Shown piece by piece: positions 1 through 7,466 of a stretch of 64,000 nt of DNA. The DNA is taken from the NCBI GenBank assembly GCA_910584595.1, contig CAJUBQ010000006.1:1-64000 (forward strand), written 5' to 3'. The position numbers and the translations under genes are program-made. The first letter of the stretch is position 1, and each line of letters starts with the position of its first letter. The stretch is from an uncultured Eubacterium sp. (GTDB taxonomy: Bacteria; Bacillota; Clostridia; Lachnospirales; Lachnospiraceae). Under the pieces are notes generated by a model that saw only the letters and a list, made by a program, of their open reading frames with translations, was not told the DNA's origin and ran no database searches.

Positions 1-74
1 AATGCTAAGAGCTTCTAACATTCTTCCAACGTCACAAGCAGACCGGACAGCTCCCCTCTCCCGGCTGGTTTTCG
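1..74 (-). repeat. Large hairpin repeat, copy D (cut by the left edge)
   Basis: This is one arm of the large hairpin repeat, lying in minus orientation. The segment 34-64 is the counterpart of the perfect outer stem seen at 27069-27099 and 27271-27301, with a few substitutions. It is followed by the element's conserved AACCAGC-like inner end (read on the minus strand). The loop and second arm lie beyond the window. It faces copy A at 301 head to head across about 225 bp of AT-rich DNA that shows no gene. Confidence 0.8.
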
Positions 75-300
75 AAAGCTTTACGCAAAAATAAAGATTC
101 CTTTATAGAAAGTTTATGAAGAGATTGTAATGAAATAGTTTATAACTTTATTTATCTTTCTGTAAACCGATATCTTGTGAATAGTTTTAAGTCATTAACA
201 TTATTTCATGGTCTTAAAATTGAAAGCAGTGAATGGCTTACAATACCAATCTTAGCTAAATATTGTGTATAAAAATCAATAAACATGCAACGCTTTAGAA

Positions 301-563
301 AACCAGCTGGGAGAGGGGGATGCCCGGTCTTTCTGTGGCTTTGGAAGAATGTTAGAAGCCCTTAATATTCTGCTTGTAATCCAGGGGCGAAGCCAAGCAG
401 CGCCTTTAGCTGCTGGCGTTTAGCCAGGGCGAACTAGGCGCTGCGACCGTCCGGTTGCCATAGATGAAACGCAGAATGTTTAGGGCTTCTTACATTCTGG
501 AACGGCCACAGAAAGACCGGGCATCCCCCTCTCCCAGCGTCCGGGTATTCAAAAACGCAACAT
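301..563 (+). repeat. Large hairpin repeat, copy A (complete)
   Basis: The outer stem 307-339 / 505-537 is a perfect 33-bp inverted repeat. It continues inward as an imperfect stem, 340-373 / 471-504, around a 97-nt loop (374-470). The loop contains GGGGCGAAGCC, a CTGGC-GTTTA-GCCAG hairpin, and a GCAGCGCCT / AGGCGCTGC pairing. The right flank GCGTCCGGG...AACGCAACATT also occurs beside copies B and C. No open reading frame is conserved. It may act as a structured RNA, a mobile palindromic unit or a DNA cruciform; the sequence alone does not decide. Confidence 0.9.
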
Positions 564-599
564 TATATTGAAATCTATGGAATTTATTTAAGAAAATGT

Positions 600-628
600 T
601 TGAAAAACAAACGTTTATAGAGTATACT
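600..628 (+). promoter_or_regulatory. Sigma-A promoter of the flavodiiron gene
   Basis: TTGAAA (600-605), a 17-bp spacer and TATACT (623-628) form a good sigma-A promoter about 100 bp before the gene. The surrounding 40 bp is nearly the same as the promoter upstream of jetD at 3736-3764. Confidence 0.75.
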
Positions 629-730
629 ATAAGCCATGCAGGTATATTGTCCTGCGATACATACAATTATTTATGTAAAACAAGCCTGTTATGAAAAATT
701 AGATACAAAACACTCGAAAGGAGAAGATTT

Positions 731-1906
731 ATGCAGGTAACAATTTCAGATGCAATCAAATACATCGGGGTAGACGACAGGGATATTGATTTGTTTGAGA
801 GTCAGTATGTCGTTCCGGATGGCGTGACTTATAATTCTTATTTGATTTTAGATGAAAAAACAGCGTTGATGGATACGGTAGATGCCAGAGGCATGGAAGA
901 GTGGGAGCGTAATTTGCAAGCTGCGCTGGATGGCAGAAAGTTGGACTTTTTTGTGATTTCTCATTTGGAACCGGATCATGCAGGGAGTATTGGCAGATTG
1001 CTTGAGCTGTATCCGGATGTAGTCATTGTGGGAAATGCGAAAACATTCAATATGCTGCCGCAATTTTTTGACGTTTCATTAGATGACCGTTCGATAGAAG
1101 TCAGAGAAGGTGATACGTTATCGCTTGGTTCTCATACATTGAATTTTTATATGGCGCCGATGGTTCATTGGCCGGAAGTTATGGTTACTTATGAAAGCAG
1201 CGAAAAGATTTTGTTTTCTGCTGATGGCTTTGGAAAATTTGGCGCTATGGATGCGGAAGATGATGAAGGCTGGGCATGTGAAGCAAGAAGATATTATTTT
1301 AATATTGTAGGCAGATACGGCGCGTCTGTGCAGGCGCTTTTGAAAAAAGCGTCTAAACTTGATATTTCGATGATTTGTCCTTTGCATGGGCCGATTTTAA
1401 AAGAGGATCTTGGCTATTATATTGGACTGTATGATACATGGAGCAGTTATAAGCCTGAAAATACGGGTGTACTGATTGCATATGCTTCTATTCATGGAAA
1501 TACGGCGAAAGCAGCGCAGAAGCTTGGGGAAATGCTGCGTGAAAAAGGTGTGGAAAAAGTAGTAGTCAGTGATCTTGCAAGAGAAGATATGGCGGAAGTG
1601 ATTGAAGATGCATTTCGCTATGATCGTATGATTTTGGCAGCCGCAAGCTATGACGGTGGTGTATTCCCATGTATGCAGGATTTCTTACATCATCTGCAGA
1701 GCAAGGCTTATCAGAAACGAACGGTTGGTATTTTAGAAAATGGTTCCTGGGGACCAACGGCTGGAAGAACGATGAAGGCAATATTGGAAACAATGAAAAA
1801 TATATCTGTTGTGGAGCCGCTTGTAACGATTAAGTCTACCTTGAAAGAGGAAAATATGGCAGATCTGGAAGCGCTGGCGGATGCGATTGTGGATGCAGGT
1901 ATTTAA
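731..1906 (+). CDS. Flavodiiron protein (A-type flavoprotein, FprA family)
   Basis: This is a soluble oxygen- or NO-reducing flavoprotein of anaerobes, usually fed electrons by rubredoxin. The N-terminal metallo-beta-lactamase-like domain carries the diiron ligands: H78, E80, D82 and H83 in the motif HLEPDHAG, H146, D165, and a histidine near 225 in PLHGP. From about residue 250 there is a flavodoxin domain that opens with a phosphate loop around SIHGNTAKA. The 391-residue length fits the two-domain class with no fused rubredoxin. The start is supported by GAAAGGAGAAG just upstream. The gene stands alone, with its own promoter at 600-628 and a terminator at 1914. A role in oxygen or NO detoxification is inferred from the family. 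Confidence 0.93.
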   Translation: MQVTISDAIKYIGVDDRDIDLFESQYVVPDGVTYNSYLILDEKTALMDTVDARGMEEWERNLQAALDGRKLDFFVISHLEPDHAGSIGRLLELYPDVVIVGNAKTFNMLPQFFDVSLDDRSIEVREGDTLSLGSHTLNFYMAPMVHWPEVMVTYESSEKILFSADGFGKFGAMDAEDDEGWACEARRYYFNIVGRYGASVQALLKKASKLDISMICPLHGPILKEDLGYYIGLYDTWSSYKPENTGVLIAYASIHGNTAKAAQKLGEMLREKGVEKVVVSDLAREDMAEVIEDAFRYDRMILAAASYDGGVFPCMQDFLHHLQSKAYQKRTVGILENGSWGPTAGRTMKAILETMKNISVVEPLVTIKSTLKEENMADLEALADAIVDAGI

Positions 1907-1913
1907 AGATGAT

Positions 1914-1946
1914 AAAAAGGCAGATGCGTTGTGCATGTGCCTTTTT
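1914..1946. terminator. Bidirectional intrinsic terminator
   Basis: AAAAAGGCA at 1914 pairs with TGCCTTTTT ending at 1946. Runs of A and T on the two sides let it end both the flavodiiron transcript and the convergent gene that ends at 1964. Confidence 0.75.
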
Positions 1947-1963
1947 AAATGGAAATAAAGTTG

Positions 1964-3574
1964 TTATGGAATGATTTCAATTTTACATGAATGTTTCTTC
2001 GTTTTTTTATTATAAGCAATGCCGACGGCTAAAATTTTGCCGGTATATGTGTGTATTTCACCCAATTTGCCTTTCAAGCGGAGGGCATAATTTTTTTCTT
2101 TGATTTGCCGAAGCGCCTCTTCTGGGGTACTGTCTGCTTTCAGCTCCAGAAGAATGCAATCTGAATATTCTCGACGCGGATAAAATATAAAATCTACAAA
2201 ACCTTTGCCTGCCTTATCTTCGCGTTCTATGTGGTAGCTGTCACGTGCAGATAAATAGCACAGATTTACAACAGCTGACAGTTCGGTTTCGTTATTATAA
2301 GATAAAATGGGTGATTCTGTATCGTGTGCGAACTGCAAAATTTCTTCCATCGTTTTTGTATCAAAAGTCAATGTTGCCTGGAGCATTTTTTCGGATTTTT
2401 TAGCCAGTCTGTATACATAGCCAAGAGAATCTTTTGTTAATAGCAATTCGTTGTATTTATCCATCAATTCTTTATTTGGAATAAATACTTCTCCATGATA
2501 ATATGTTAACAGGCCATATATGACCATTGCAGAATAAATTTGTTCTTTTGTTGCCAATTCCATACCTGAGGCTGCAAATTGGCCGATACTTGTCCGAATA
2601 TGTTCGCCTGATGTCAAAAGTATCAGGTCGTCTCTGATAGAGTCAAGATTATTTTTGATGTAGTGAAAGATTTCATCATATGGGCCGGAACTAGTCCAAT
2701 AATTGCGGAGCTGCTGATCGGTTAACGCCAGCACGACAGAACGTGGATTATACAGTTTTTTGCCGGTGGCGGTACGGTATCCATCGTACCATCTGCTCAG
2801 ATCTTCCCGGGTGAACTGTGGGGTTTTTACAGTATTTTGATAGATTTCATAAAGTCTGTCTACTTCCGTATTGAGAAATCCAAAATGCTCACAAAATTTT
2901 TGGGATAAAGCCATATCATATTCTACAAACATGTTTAATTCAGAACCGCTTGAATACTTTGCGATAGGCAAAATGCCTGTCATGTACACAAGTTCTGCAT
3001 AGATCTGGTCTTTCAGCAGATTTTTGAGAAACAACAAATATTCGGATTGTTCTGTTTGTGTGATAAAAGACATATGAAAAACTGCGTCCCATTCATCCAA
3101 TATAAACAGAAAGCGAGTTTTCATTTTTTCATAGATGTTCTGCAGAATATCCCACAGTGATCTGGTGTTATCTGATGCAAGTTCCGGAAATTCATTCTGC
3201 AAATCTTCTTTTAATCCGTTGGCAATCCGTGTAATATAGTCTGTATAAGAACAGCAGTTTTCAGGTGTACGGCTTAAATCTATATAAATTACAGAATGTT
3301 TATGAAGATGAGTGGTATATGCTGCTGTATCTGCAATGATTAAATTGTCGAATAAAGAATCTTGAGCATCTGTCTTACCGAAAAATGCGGCGATCATAGC
3401 TGCCATTACTGTTTTTCCAAAGCGGCGCGGCCTGGTGATGCAGATATATCGGTTTCGCCTGCCAAGCATAGGGATCAATTCACCAATCAGGCTGGATTTA
3501 TCTACAAAGTAGGGATCTGACAGTATTTCTTTGTATGTGTCATGTGGTGCATGACTGTTTAAAAACATTCCCAT
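1964..3574 (-). CDS. AAA-ATPase-like protein with C-terminal PD-(D/E)XK nuclease-like domain
   Basis: The 536-residue protein belongs to the AAA-ATPase-like / PD-(D/E)XK family common in Clostridia and Bacteroidia, whose biological role is unknown. The N-terminus has YVDKSSLI and a Walker A variant RPRRFGKT near residue 50. The Walker B segment is FLFILDEWDAVF. The C-terminal part has VDFIF followed by LLELKAD, the D...ExK nuclease signature. I chose ATG 3574 because AAAGGAG lies just upstream of it. A sigma-A promoter at 3687-3716 would start RNA near 3680, which makes the longer frame from 3688 unlikely. It diverges from the Wadjet operon across about 340 bp. A defence or toxin role is possible but not shown. 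Confidence 0.85.
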   Translation of the reverse strand: MGMFLNSHAPHDTYKEILSDPYFVDKSSLIGELIPMLGRRNRYICITRPRRFGKTVMAAMIAAFFGKTDAQDSLFDNLIIADTAAYTTHLHKHSVIYIDLSRTPENCCSYTDYITRIANGLKEDLQNEFPELASDNTRSLWDILQNIYEKMKTRFLFILDEWDAVFHMSFITQTEQSEYLLFLKNLLKDQIYAELVYMTGILPIAKYSSGSELNMFVEYDMALSQKFCEHFGFLNTEVDRLYEIYQNTVKTPQFTREDLSRWYDGYRTATGKKLYNPRSVVLALTDQQLRNYWTSSGPYDEIFHYIKNNLDSIRDDLILLTSGEHIRTSIGQFAASGMELATKEQIYSAMVIYGLLTYYHGEVFIPNKELMDKYNELLLTKDSLGYVYRLAKKSEKMLQATLTFDTKTMEEILQFAHDTESPILSYNNETELSAVVNLCYLSARDSYHIEREDKAGKGFVDFIFYPRREYSDCILLELKADSTPEEALRQIKEKNYALRLKGKLGEIHTYTGKILAVGIAYNKKTKKHSCKIEIIP

Positions 3575-3686
3575 ATTGGTATAGCTCCTTTCAGGTACAC
3601 CGAAATTAAATGAGAGGTTATCATCACAAAGCGGCTTTTTACGTATTGTGATGCAGCAGGACAATTTGACGATTTTGCCATACTTC

Positions 3687-3716
3687 ATTATATAGTGGGA
3701 TAGAAAGAAAAGTCAA
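3687..3716 (-). promoter_or_regulatory. Sigma-A promoter of the AAA-ATPase-like gene
   Basis: On the minus strand TTGACT (3711-3716), an 18-bp spacer and TATAAT (3687-3692) are visible. The predicted transcription start lies downstream of the first in-frame ATG (3688), which supports ATG 3574 as the real start. Confidence 0.75.
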
Positions 3717-3735
3717 ATTGAATCTGAGAAAATGT

Positions 3736-3764
3736 TTGAAAAACAGGAGTTCTTAGAGTATACT
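3736..3764 (+). promoter_or_regulatory. Sigma-A promoter of the Wadjet operon
   Basis: TTGAAA (3736-3741), a 17-bp spacer and TATACT (3759-3764). About 40 bp around it nearly duplicate the flavodiiron promoter at 600-628. It leaves an untranslated leader of roughly 140 nt before jetD. Confidence 0.75.
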
Positions 3765-3910
3765 ATAATTCAGGGTGCAAAGCTATCAGGTAAATATCAG
3801 AAGAGACGTAAAATAATTATAGATGTTTACTGATAAAATCGTAACAGTTCAGGTGAATCTGTGCATTTACTGTACGAACAATAATCAGAACGAATGGGAA
3901 TGAACAGCAA

Positions 3911-4915
3911 ATGAAGCGAATTGCGCTAAACGAAATAGAACAAAAACTTCATGCAGAGTCATACGAGCAGCTTTGCATGTATGTTTATAAGCAGATAGAA
4001 AACGGCAGTTTCAAACCGGTAAAAGCTTCGGGGACAAATGGCAAAAAGCCGGCGCTGTATTATGAGTATTGGCTGACAGATGCAGATAAGATTACAAATG
4101 ATTATGAGTATGAGGAAGAGCTGAAATATAAAATGACGACGCAGATTTCCGTGGATTATTATTTGCGTCATTTACAGCAGTATGCGGATGATCGGGAATG
4201 GGTGATGCGGCTGAACAATTATTTTTTTAATTTGCATGGCGCTAAGCCGGAAATTGTTTCAAAAAATGAGCGCAGTTTTCAAATCTGGGGACGTGAAAAA
4301 TTTTTGCAGCAGGAACAGGGAAAGAAGATCTTAAAACGCTGCGGAGTTGCGCTTTCCCAGCTTTCTTATTATGAAACATCGGAACCTCTCGCTTATTACA
4401 GCAGACATCGGCAGACGCCGCAAAATCTTCTGATATTGGAAAATAAAGACACATTTTATAGTATGCGCCGGCATTTGCTTCATCAGAGCGAGGGTTGCGA
4501 GAAAGAGATTTTCGGGACTCTGTTTGGAACGTTAATTTATGGCGCCGGGAAAGGGATCCTGCGTTCGTTTCAGGATTTTTCTTTTTGTGTGGAACCTTAT
4601 ATGCAGGCGAAGGAAAACAGAATTTTTTATTTTGGAGATCTGGATTATGAAGGAATCGGTATTTATGAACGTCTGGCACAATTGTCGAAACGGCAGGAAA
4701 TCAGTATACAGCCGTTTACGGAAGCATACGAAAAGATGCTGGTGAAAGCACACGCAGTAAGGGAACTTCCAAAAACAAAGGAAAAGCAGAATCGAAACAT
4801 AGCAGGGGATTTTTTTCGTTTTTTTTCGGATCAGACAGTTCATTACATGCGAGAAATATTAGAGAGGGGATACTATATTCCGCAGGAAATTATAAATATT
4901 ACTGATTTTGCATGA
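3911..4915 (+). CDS. jetD: Wadjet protein JetD, Toprim-type plasmid-cleaving subunit
   Basis: In Wadjet systems JetD is the nuclease that cuts plasmid DNA after the JetABC SMC motor has extruded it. This 334-residue protein shows the two Toprim landmarks: a glutamate in LLILENKDTF near residue 180 and the DxD motif in YFGDLDYEGIGIY near residue 245. This matches the DUF2220-type C-terminal domain, with a family-specific DNA-binding N-terminal part before it. It is the first gene of a jetD-jetA-jetB-jetC operon under the promoter at 3736-3764. The ribosome site is weak. The assignment rests on the Toprim motif together with the three Mukbef-like neighbours. Confidence 0.88.
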   Translation: MKRIALNEIEQKLHAESYEQLCMYVYKQIENGSFKPVKASGTNGKKPALYYEYWLTDADKITNDYEYEEELKYKMTTQISVDYYLRHLQQYADDREWVMRLNNYFFNLHGAKPEIVSKNERSFQIWGREKFLQQEQGKKILKRCGVALSQLSYYETSEPLAYYSRHRQTPQNLLILENKDTFYSMRRHLLHQSEGCEKEIFGTLFGTLIYGAGKGILRSFQDFSFCVEPYMQAKENRIFYFGDLDYEGIGIYERLAQLSKRQEISIQPFTEAYEKMLVKAHAVRELPKTKEKQNRNIAGDFFRFFSDQTVHYMREILERGYYIPQEIINITDFA

Positions 4916-5016
4916 AAGAAATATTCCACAGAACATGAAAAAAGTCACTGATTTTGCATGAAGGAAATGTTCCGCAGAACATGAAAAAGTCATTGATTTT
5001 GTATGAAAGAAGCATT
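4901..5016 (+). repeat. 46-bp direct repeats between jetD and jetA
   Basis: A unit beginning ACTGATTTTGCATGAA occurs at 4901-4946 and 4947-4991, with a shortened, diverged third copy from 4992. The first unit overlaps the jetD stop codon. The units contain the pairs TTCCACAGAA or TTCCGCAGAA. The cause could be replication slippage or a regulatory site. No hairpin terminator is seen. Confidence 0.8.
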
Positions 5017-5033
5017 TGAAGAAAGGCAGTACG

Positions 5034-6671
5034 ATGCAGTATGATTTTTTAAAACAATTCCCCAAACGGATGAAAAACGTCGGCCTTTATGCGCTGCTGT
5101 TTGAAAACAGTATGCAGAAGACAACGTGGCGTCAGTATGGATTTAACAGTGTGGACGAGCAGATGAATATGATTTTTGCTGTGATGCTGTATCTGATGGA
5201 ACAGTCGCTAAAAGAAGAAAACTGTGTGATGGATGATATCGGAGCGTATATTGATACACTGAATACAACAGCTTTTGAAAAACCGATGTCTTATGAGGAA
5301 TGTCGTAAGCTGGGAGATTTTATTGTAAATGTTATATTGTCCAACGACGGACGGCCAATGTATTTTGAAGGTTATGATTTTGAAAAGCGGGAATATCAGA
5401 AAATGAATATCAGTTATGTGGCGAACCGGATTGTGTATCTGGAAACGGAAGTGAAACGCACTTCTTATTATCTGACGGACGACGGCTACAATCTGCTGCT
5501 CGGTACGCTTGAGATTGAGAACAATATGAAGCTGACGATTCATGAGATGATATTTAAAATGCATTTGGAAAAGCAGAGCTACGATAAGGCTGTTGATGAG
5601 GTGAAAAACGTATTTAACCTGCTGCGGATACAGCTGTTAAAGATTCAGGAAGCGATGGGCAGAATCCGAAGGAATGCATTGAATTATTCGGTTACAGATT
5701 ACCAGCATATTCTGGAAGAAAATATGGATACGATTCGGGATACGAGGAAGCAGTTTTTAGAATACCGGGATATGGTAAAAGCGCGGGCGTCTCAATTGGA
5801 AGAAGAGCATATTAATATTCATAAGCTGAATGCAAAGGAAGAAGAAAATCTGGGTAATTTGCGGGTGATTGAAGGTTATTTGAATCGTGCGATTGATGAA
5901 CATCAGAAAATTTTGAATCATCATCTGGATTTAAAGGCGCTGTATACAAAGGAACTGGAAGAGCTGTCGCAAATGTCGCTGATTCAGAGGTTTTCTTTAC
6001 GCAGTGAATTGTTTGATCGGATTTTGGAACATCCGAAGGGGCTTGCCAGGATGGATATCTTTTTTCGACCGCTGTTTGTGCAGGGGCCGGATCAGATCTA
6101 CAATCTGAACAAAGCGCTGGAGCCACAGCGGATGATGCGCAAAAAGGCGGAAGAGGACAGTGAGGAGCAGATTGACTTTGACGAAGCTCAATGGCAAAAA
6201 GACCAGGAGATGCTGCGTATCAGGAAGCTGGAAAAATATAAGGGCTGTATAAGGTATCTGCTGGGACGGCTGCTTGTGTCTGATACATTTACGCTGGCAG
6301 AATGCAGGGATGAGCTGTTGCAGGATCCGGAAATCCTAAGGCAGCTTATTCCAAATGTTGAGATATTTAAAGAAGTGATGGTAGAGCTTATCAAAAGCCG
6401 GGAAATAGACATTCCTGCACTGAAAAAGGAACGTAGTGAATTTATACAAGAGGCTTTTGGAGGATTTCAGCTGAATGAAATGCTGCTGCATCTGCTGGAA
6501 GAGCAGGAAGCGGCAGGAAGCAGATGCATAAGTAAAATTTGCATTTATCGGATAGAGGGCAGAGCGGTTGTTGTGTTTGAAGATGTCATGGATGAGCAGG
6601 GTAATCTAAAGACCATCCGATGTTCGGATTTATTGTTCAGGGCGGAATATGAATCACACGAAATCGTTTAG
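5034..6671 (+). CDS. jetA: Wadjet protein JetA (kleisin-like, DUF5716-type)
   Basis: This is the kleisin-like (MukF-equivalent) subunit that bridges the JetC heads. The 545-residue protein has a mostly helical N-terminal winged-helix region, including SYYLTDDGYNLLL near residue 150. A long helical and coiled middle part follows (residues about 165-310). The C-terminal half is again helical and would contact JetB and JetC. It matches my recall of the DUF5716 JetA family of type II Wadjet. ATG 5034 is preferred over an upstream TTG at 5016 because GAAAGG lies 7 nt before it. It sits between jetD and jetB in the same operon. Confidence 0.85.
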   Translation: MQYDFLKQFPKRMKNVGLYALLFENSMQKTTWRQYGFNSVDEQMNMIFAVMLYLMEQSLKEENCVMDDIGAYIDTLNTTAFEKPMSYEECRKLGDFIVNVILSNDGRPMYFEGYDFEKREYQKMNISYVANRIVYLETEVKRTSYYLTDDGYNLLLGTLEIENNMKLTIHEMIFKMHLEKQSYDKAVDEVKNVFNLLRIQLLKIQEAMGRIRRNALNYSVTDYQHILEENMDTIRDTRKQFLEYRDMVKARASQLEEEHINIHKLNAKEEENLGNLRVIEGYLNRAIDEHQKILNHHLDLKALYTKELEELSQMSLIQRFSLRSELFDRILEHPKGLARMDIFFRPLFVQGPDQIYNLNKALEPQRMMRKKAEEDSEEQIDFDEAQWQKDQEMLRIRKLEKYKGCIRYLLGRLLVSDTFTLAECRDELLQDPEILRQLIPNVEIFKEVMVELIKSREIDIPALKKERSEFIQEAFGGFQLNEMLLHLLEEQEAAGSRCISKICIYRIEGRAVVVFEDVMDEQGNLKTIRCSDLLFRAEYESHEIV

Positions 6672-6752
6672 GAATGGTAAGTTTGTCATCGTATTTACAT
6701 ACAATTCCGCAGCCTGAAAAATATAAAATGTCAGAAAGGATTTGGAAGCATT

Positions 6753-7463
6753 ATGGCATATGAAATGGAGGAAATCCGCACAAGCCAGGAAATATTTTAT
6801 TTTTTGCTGGAACATCATGAGATTCATGAGGAGAAGGAGAGCAGATTGTATCAGGCATATGCCGAAAATGAGCAGATACAGAATCTTGTGAAATCACAAG
6901 GAGAGATTGCATCCTGCAGTATTGAGCGTTACGGAGACGTCATCTATTTGATTCCACGGGAAGAAAATTATTTTCTTGGCTTTTCCAAAGCACAGCTAAA
7001 GGCGTCTCTATGTAAATCGGGCGGAACAGACAGAGACTATTTTTTATCCCAATTTGTGATTCTGACGCTGCTTGTGGAGTTTTATGACGGACAGGGAAGA
7101 AGCAGTAAGACGAGAGATTTTCTGCGTGTCGGAGAAGTGCAAAACAGTATCAGCGCCTATCTGAAAGCGGGAGCAGAAAACAGCAGTGAACAGACAGAGG
7201 AAGAGCAGGGATTGGCGTTTGCAGATATGTATGAAGCGTATGAAGCGCTGCGGTCAGATGAAAAAGGTTCCAAGGCCAGGACGACAAAGGAAGGATTTTT
7301 GCATCATATCCTGAAGTTTTTGGAAAAGCAGGGACTTATTGAATATGTGGAAGAAGACGAGATGATTCAGACGACAAAAAAGCTGGACAGCTTTATGGAC
7401 TGGAATCTGCTGAACCAGAATCATTATCTGCGTGTCAGGCGGGCGCTGGGAATGGAGGATTAA
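6753..7463 (+). CDS. jetB: Wadjet protein JetB (MukE-like, DUF6063-type)
   Basis: This 236-residue acidic protein fits the small winged-helix (MukE-equivalent) subunit that binds the JetA kleisin. The N-terminal segment includes RTSQEIFYFLLEHHEIHEEKE. A central helical stretch carries ILTLLVEFYDG. The C-terminal part has winged-helix-like spacing (FLHHILKFLEKQGLIEYVEED). It matches my recall of the DUF6063 JetB family of type II systems. AGAAAGG precedes ATG 6753, and only 3 nt separate its stop from the jetC start, so the two genes are translated as a tight pair. Confidence 0.85.
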   Translation: MAYEMEEIRTSQEIFYFLLEHHEIHEEKESRLYQAYAENEQIQNLVKSQGEIASCSIERYGDVIYLIPREENYFLGFSKAQLKASLCKSGGTDRDYFLSQFVILTLLVEFYDGQGRSSKTRDFLRVGEVQNSISAYLKAGAENSSEQTEEEQGLAFADMYEAYEALRSDEKGSKARTTKEGFLHHILKFLEKQGLIEYVEEDEMIQTTKKLDSFMDWNLLNQNHYLRVRRALGMED

Positions 7464-7466
7464 AGA

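Noticed and set aside
3575..3688. Longer N-terminus for the AAA-ATPase-like protein
   Set aside because: The promoter at 3687-3716 would start RNA downstream of that ATG, and AAAGGAG precedes ATG 3574.
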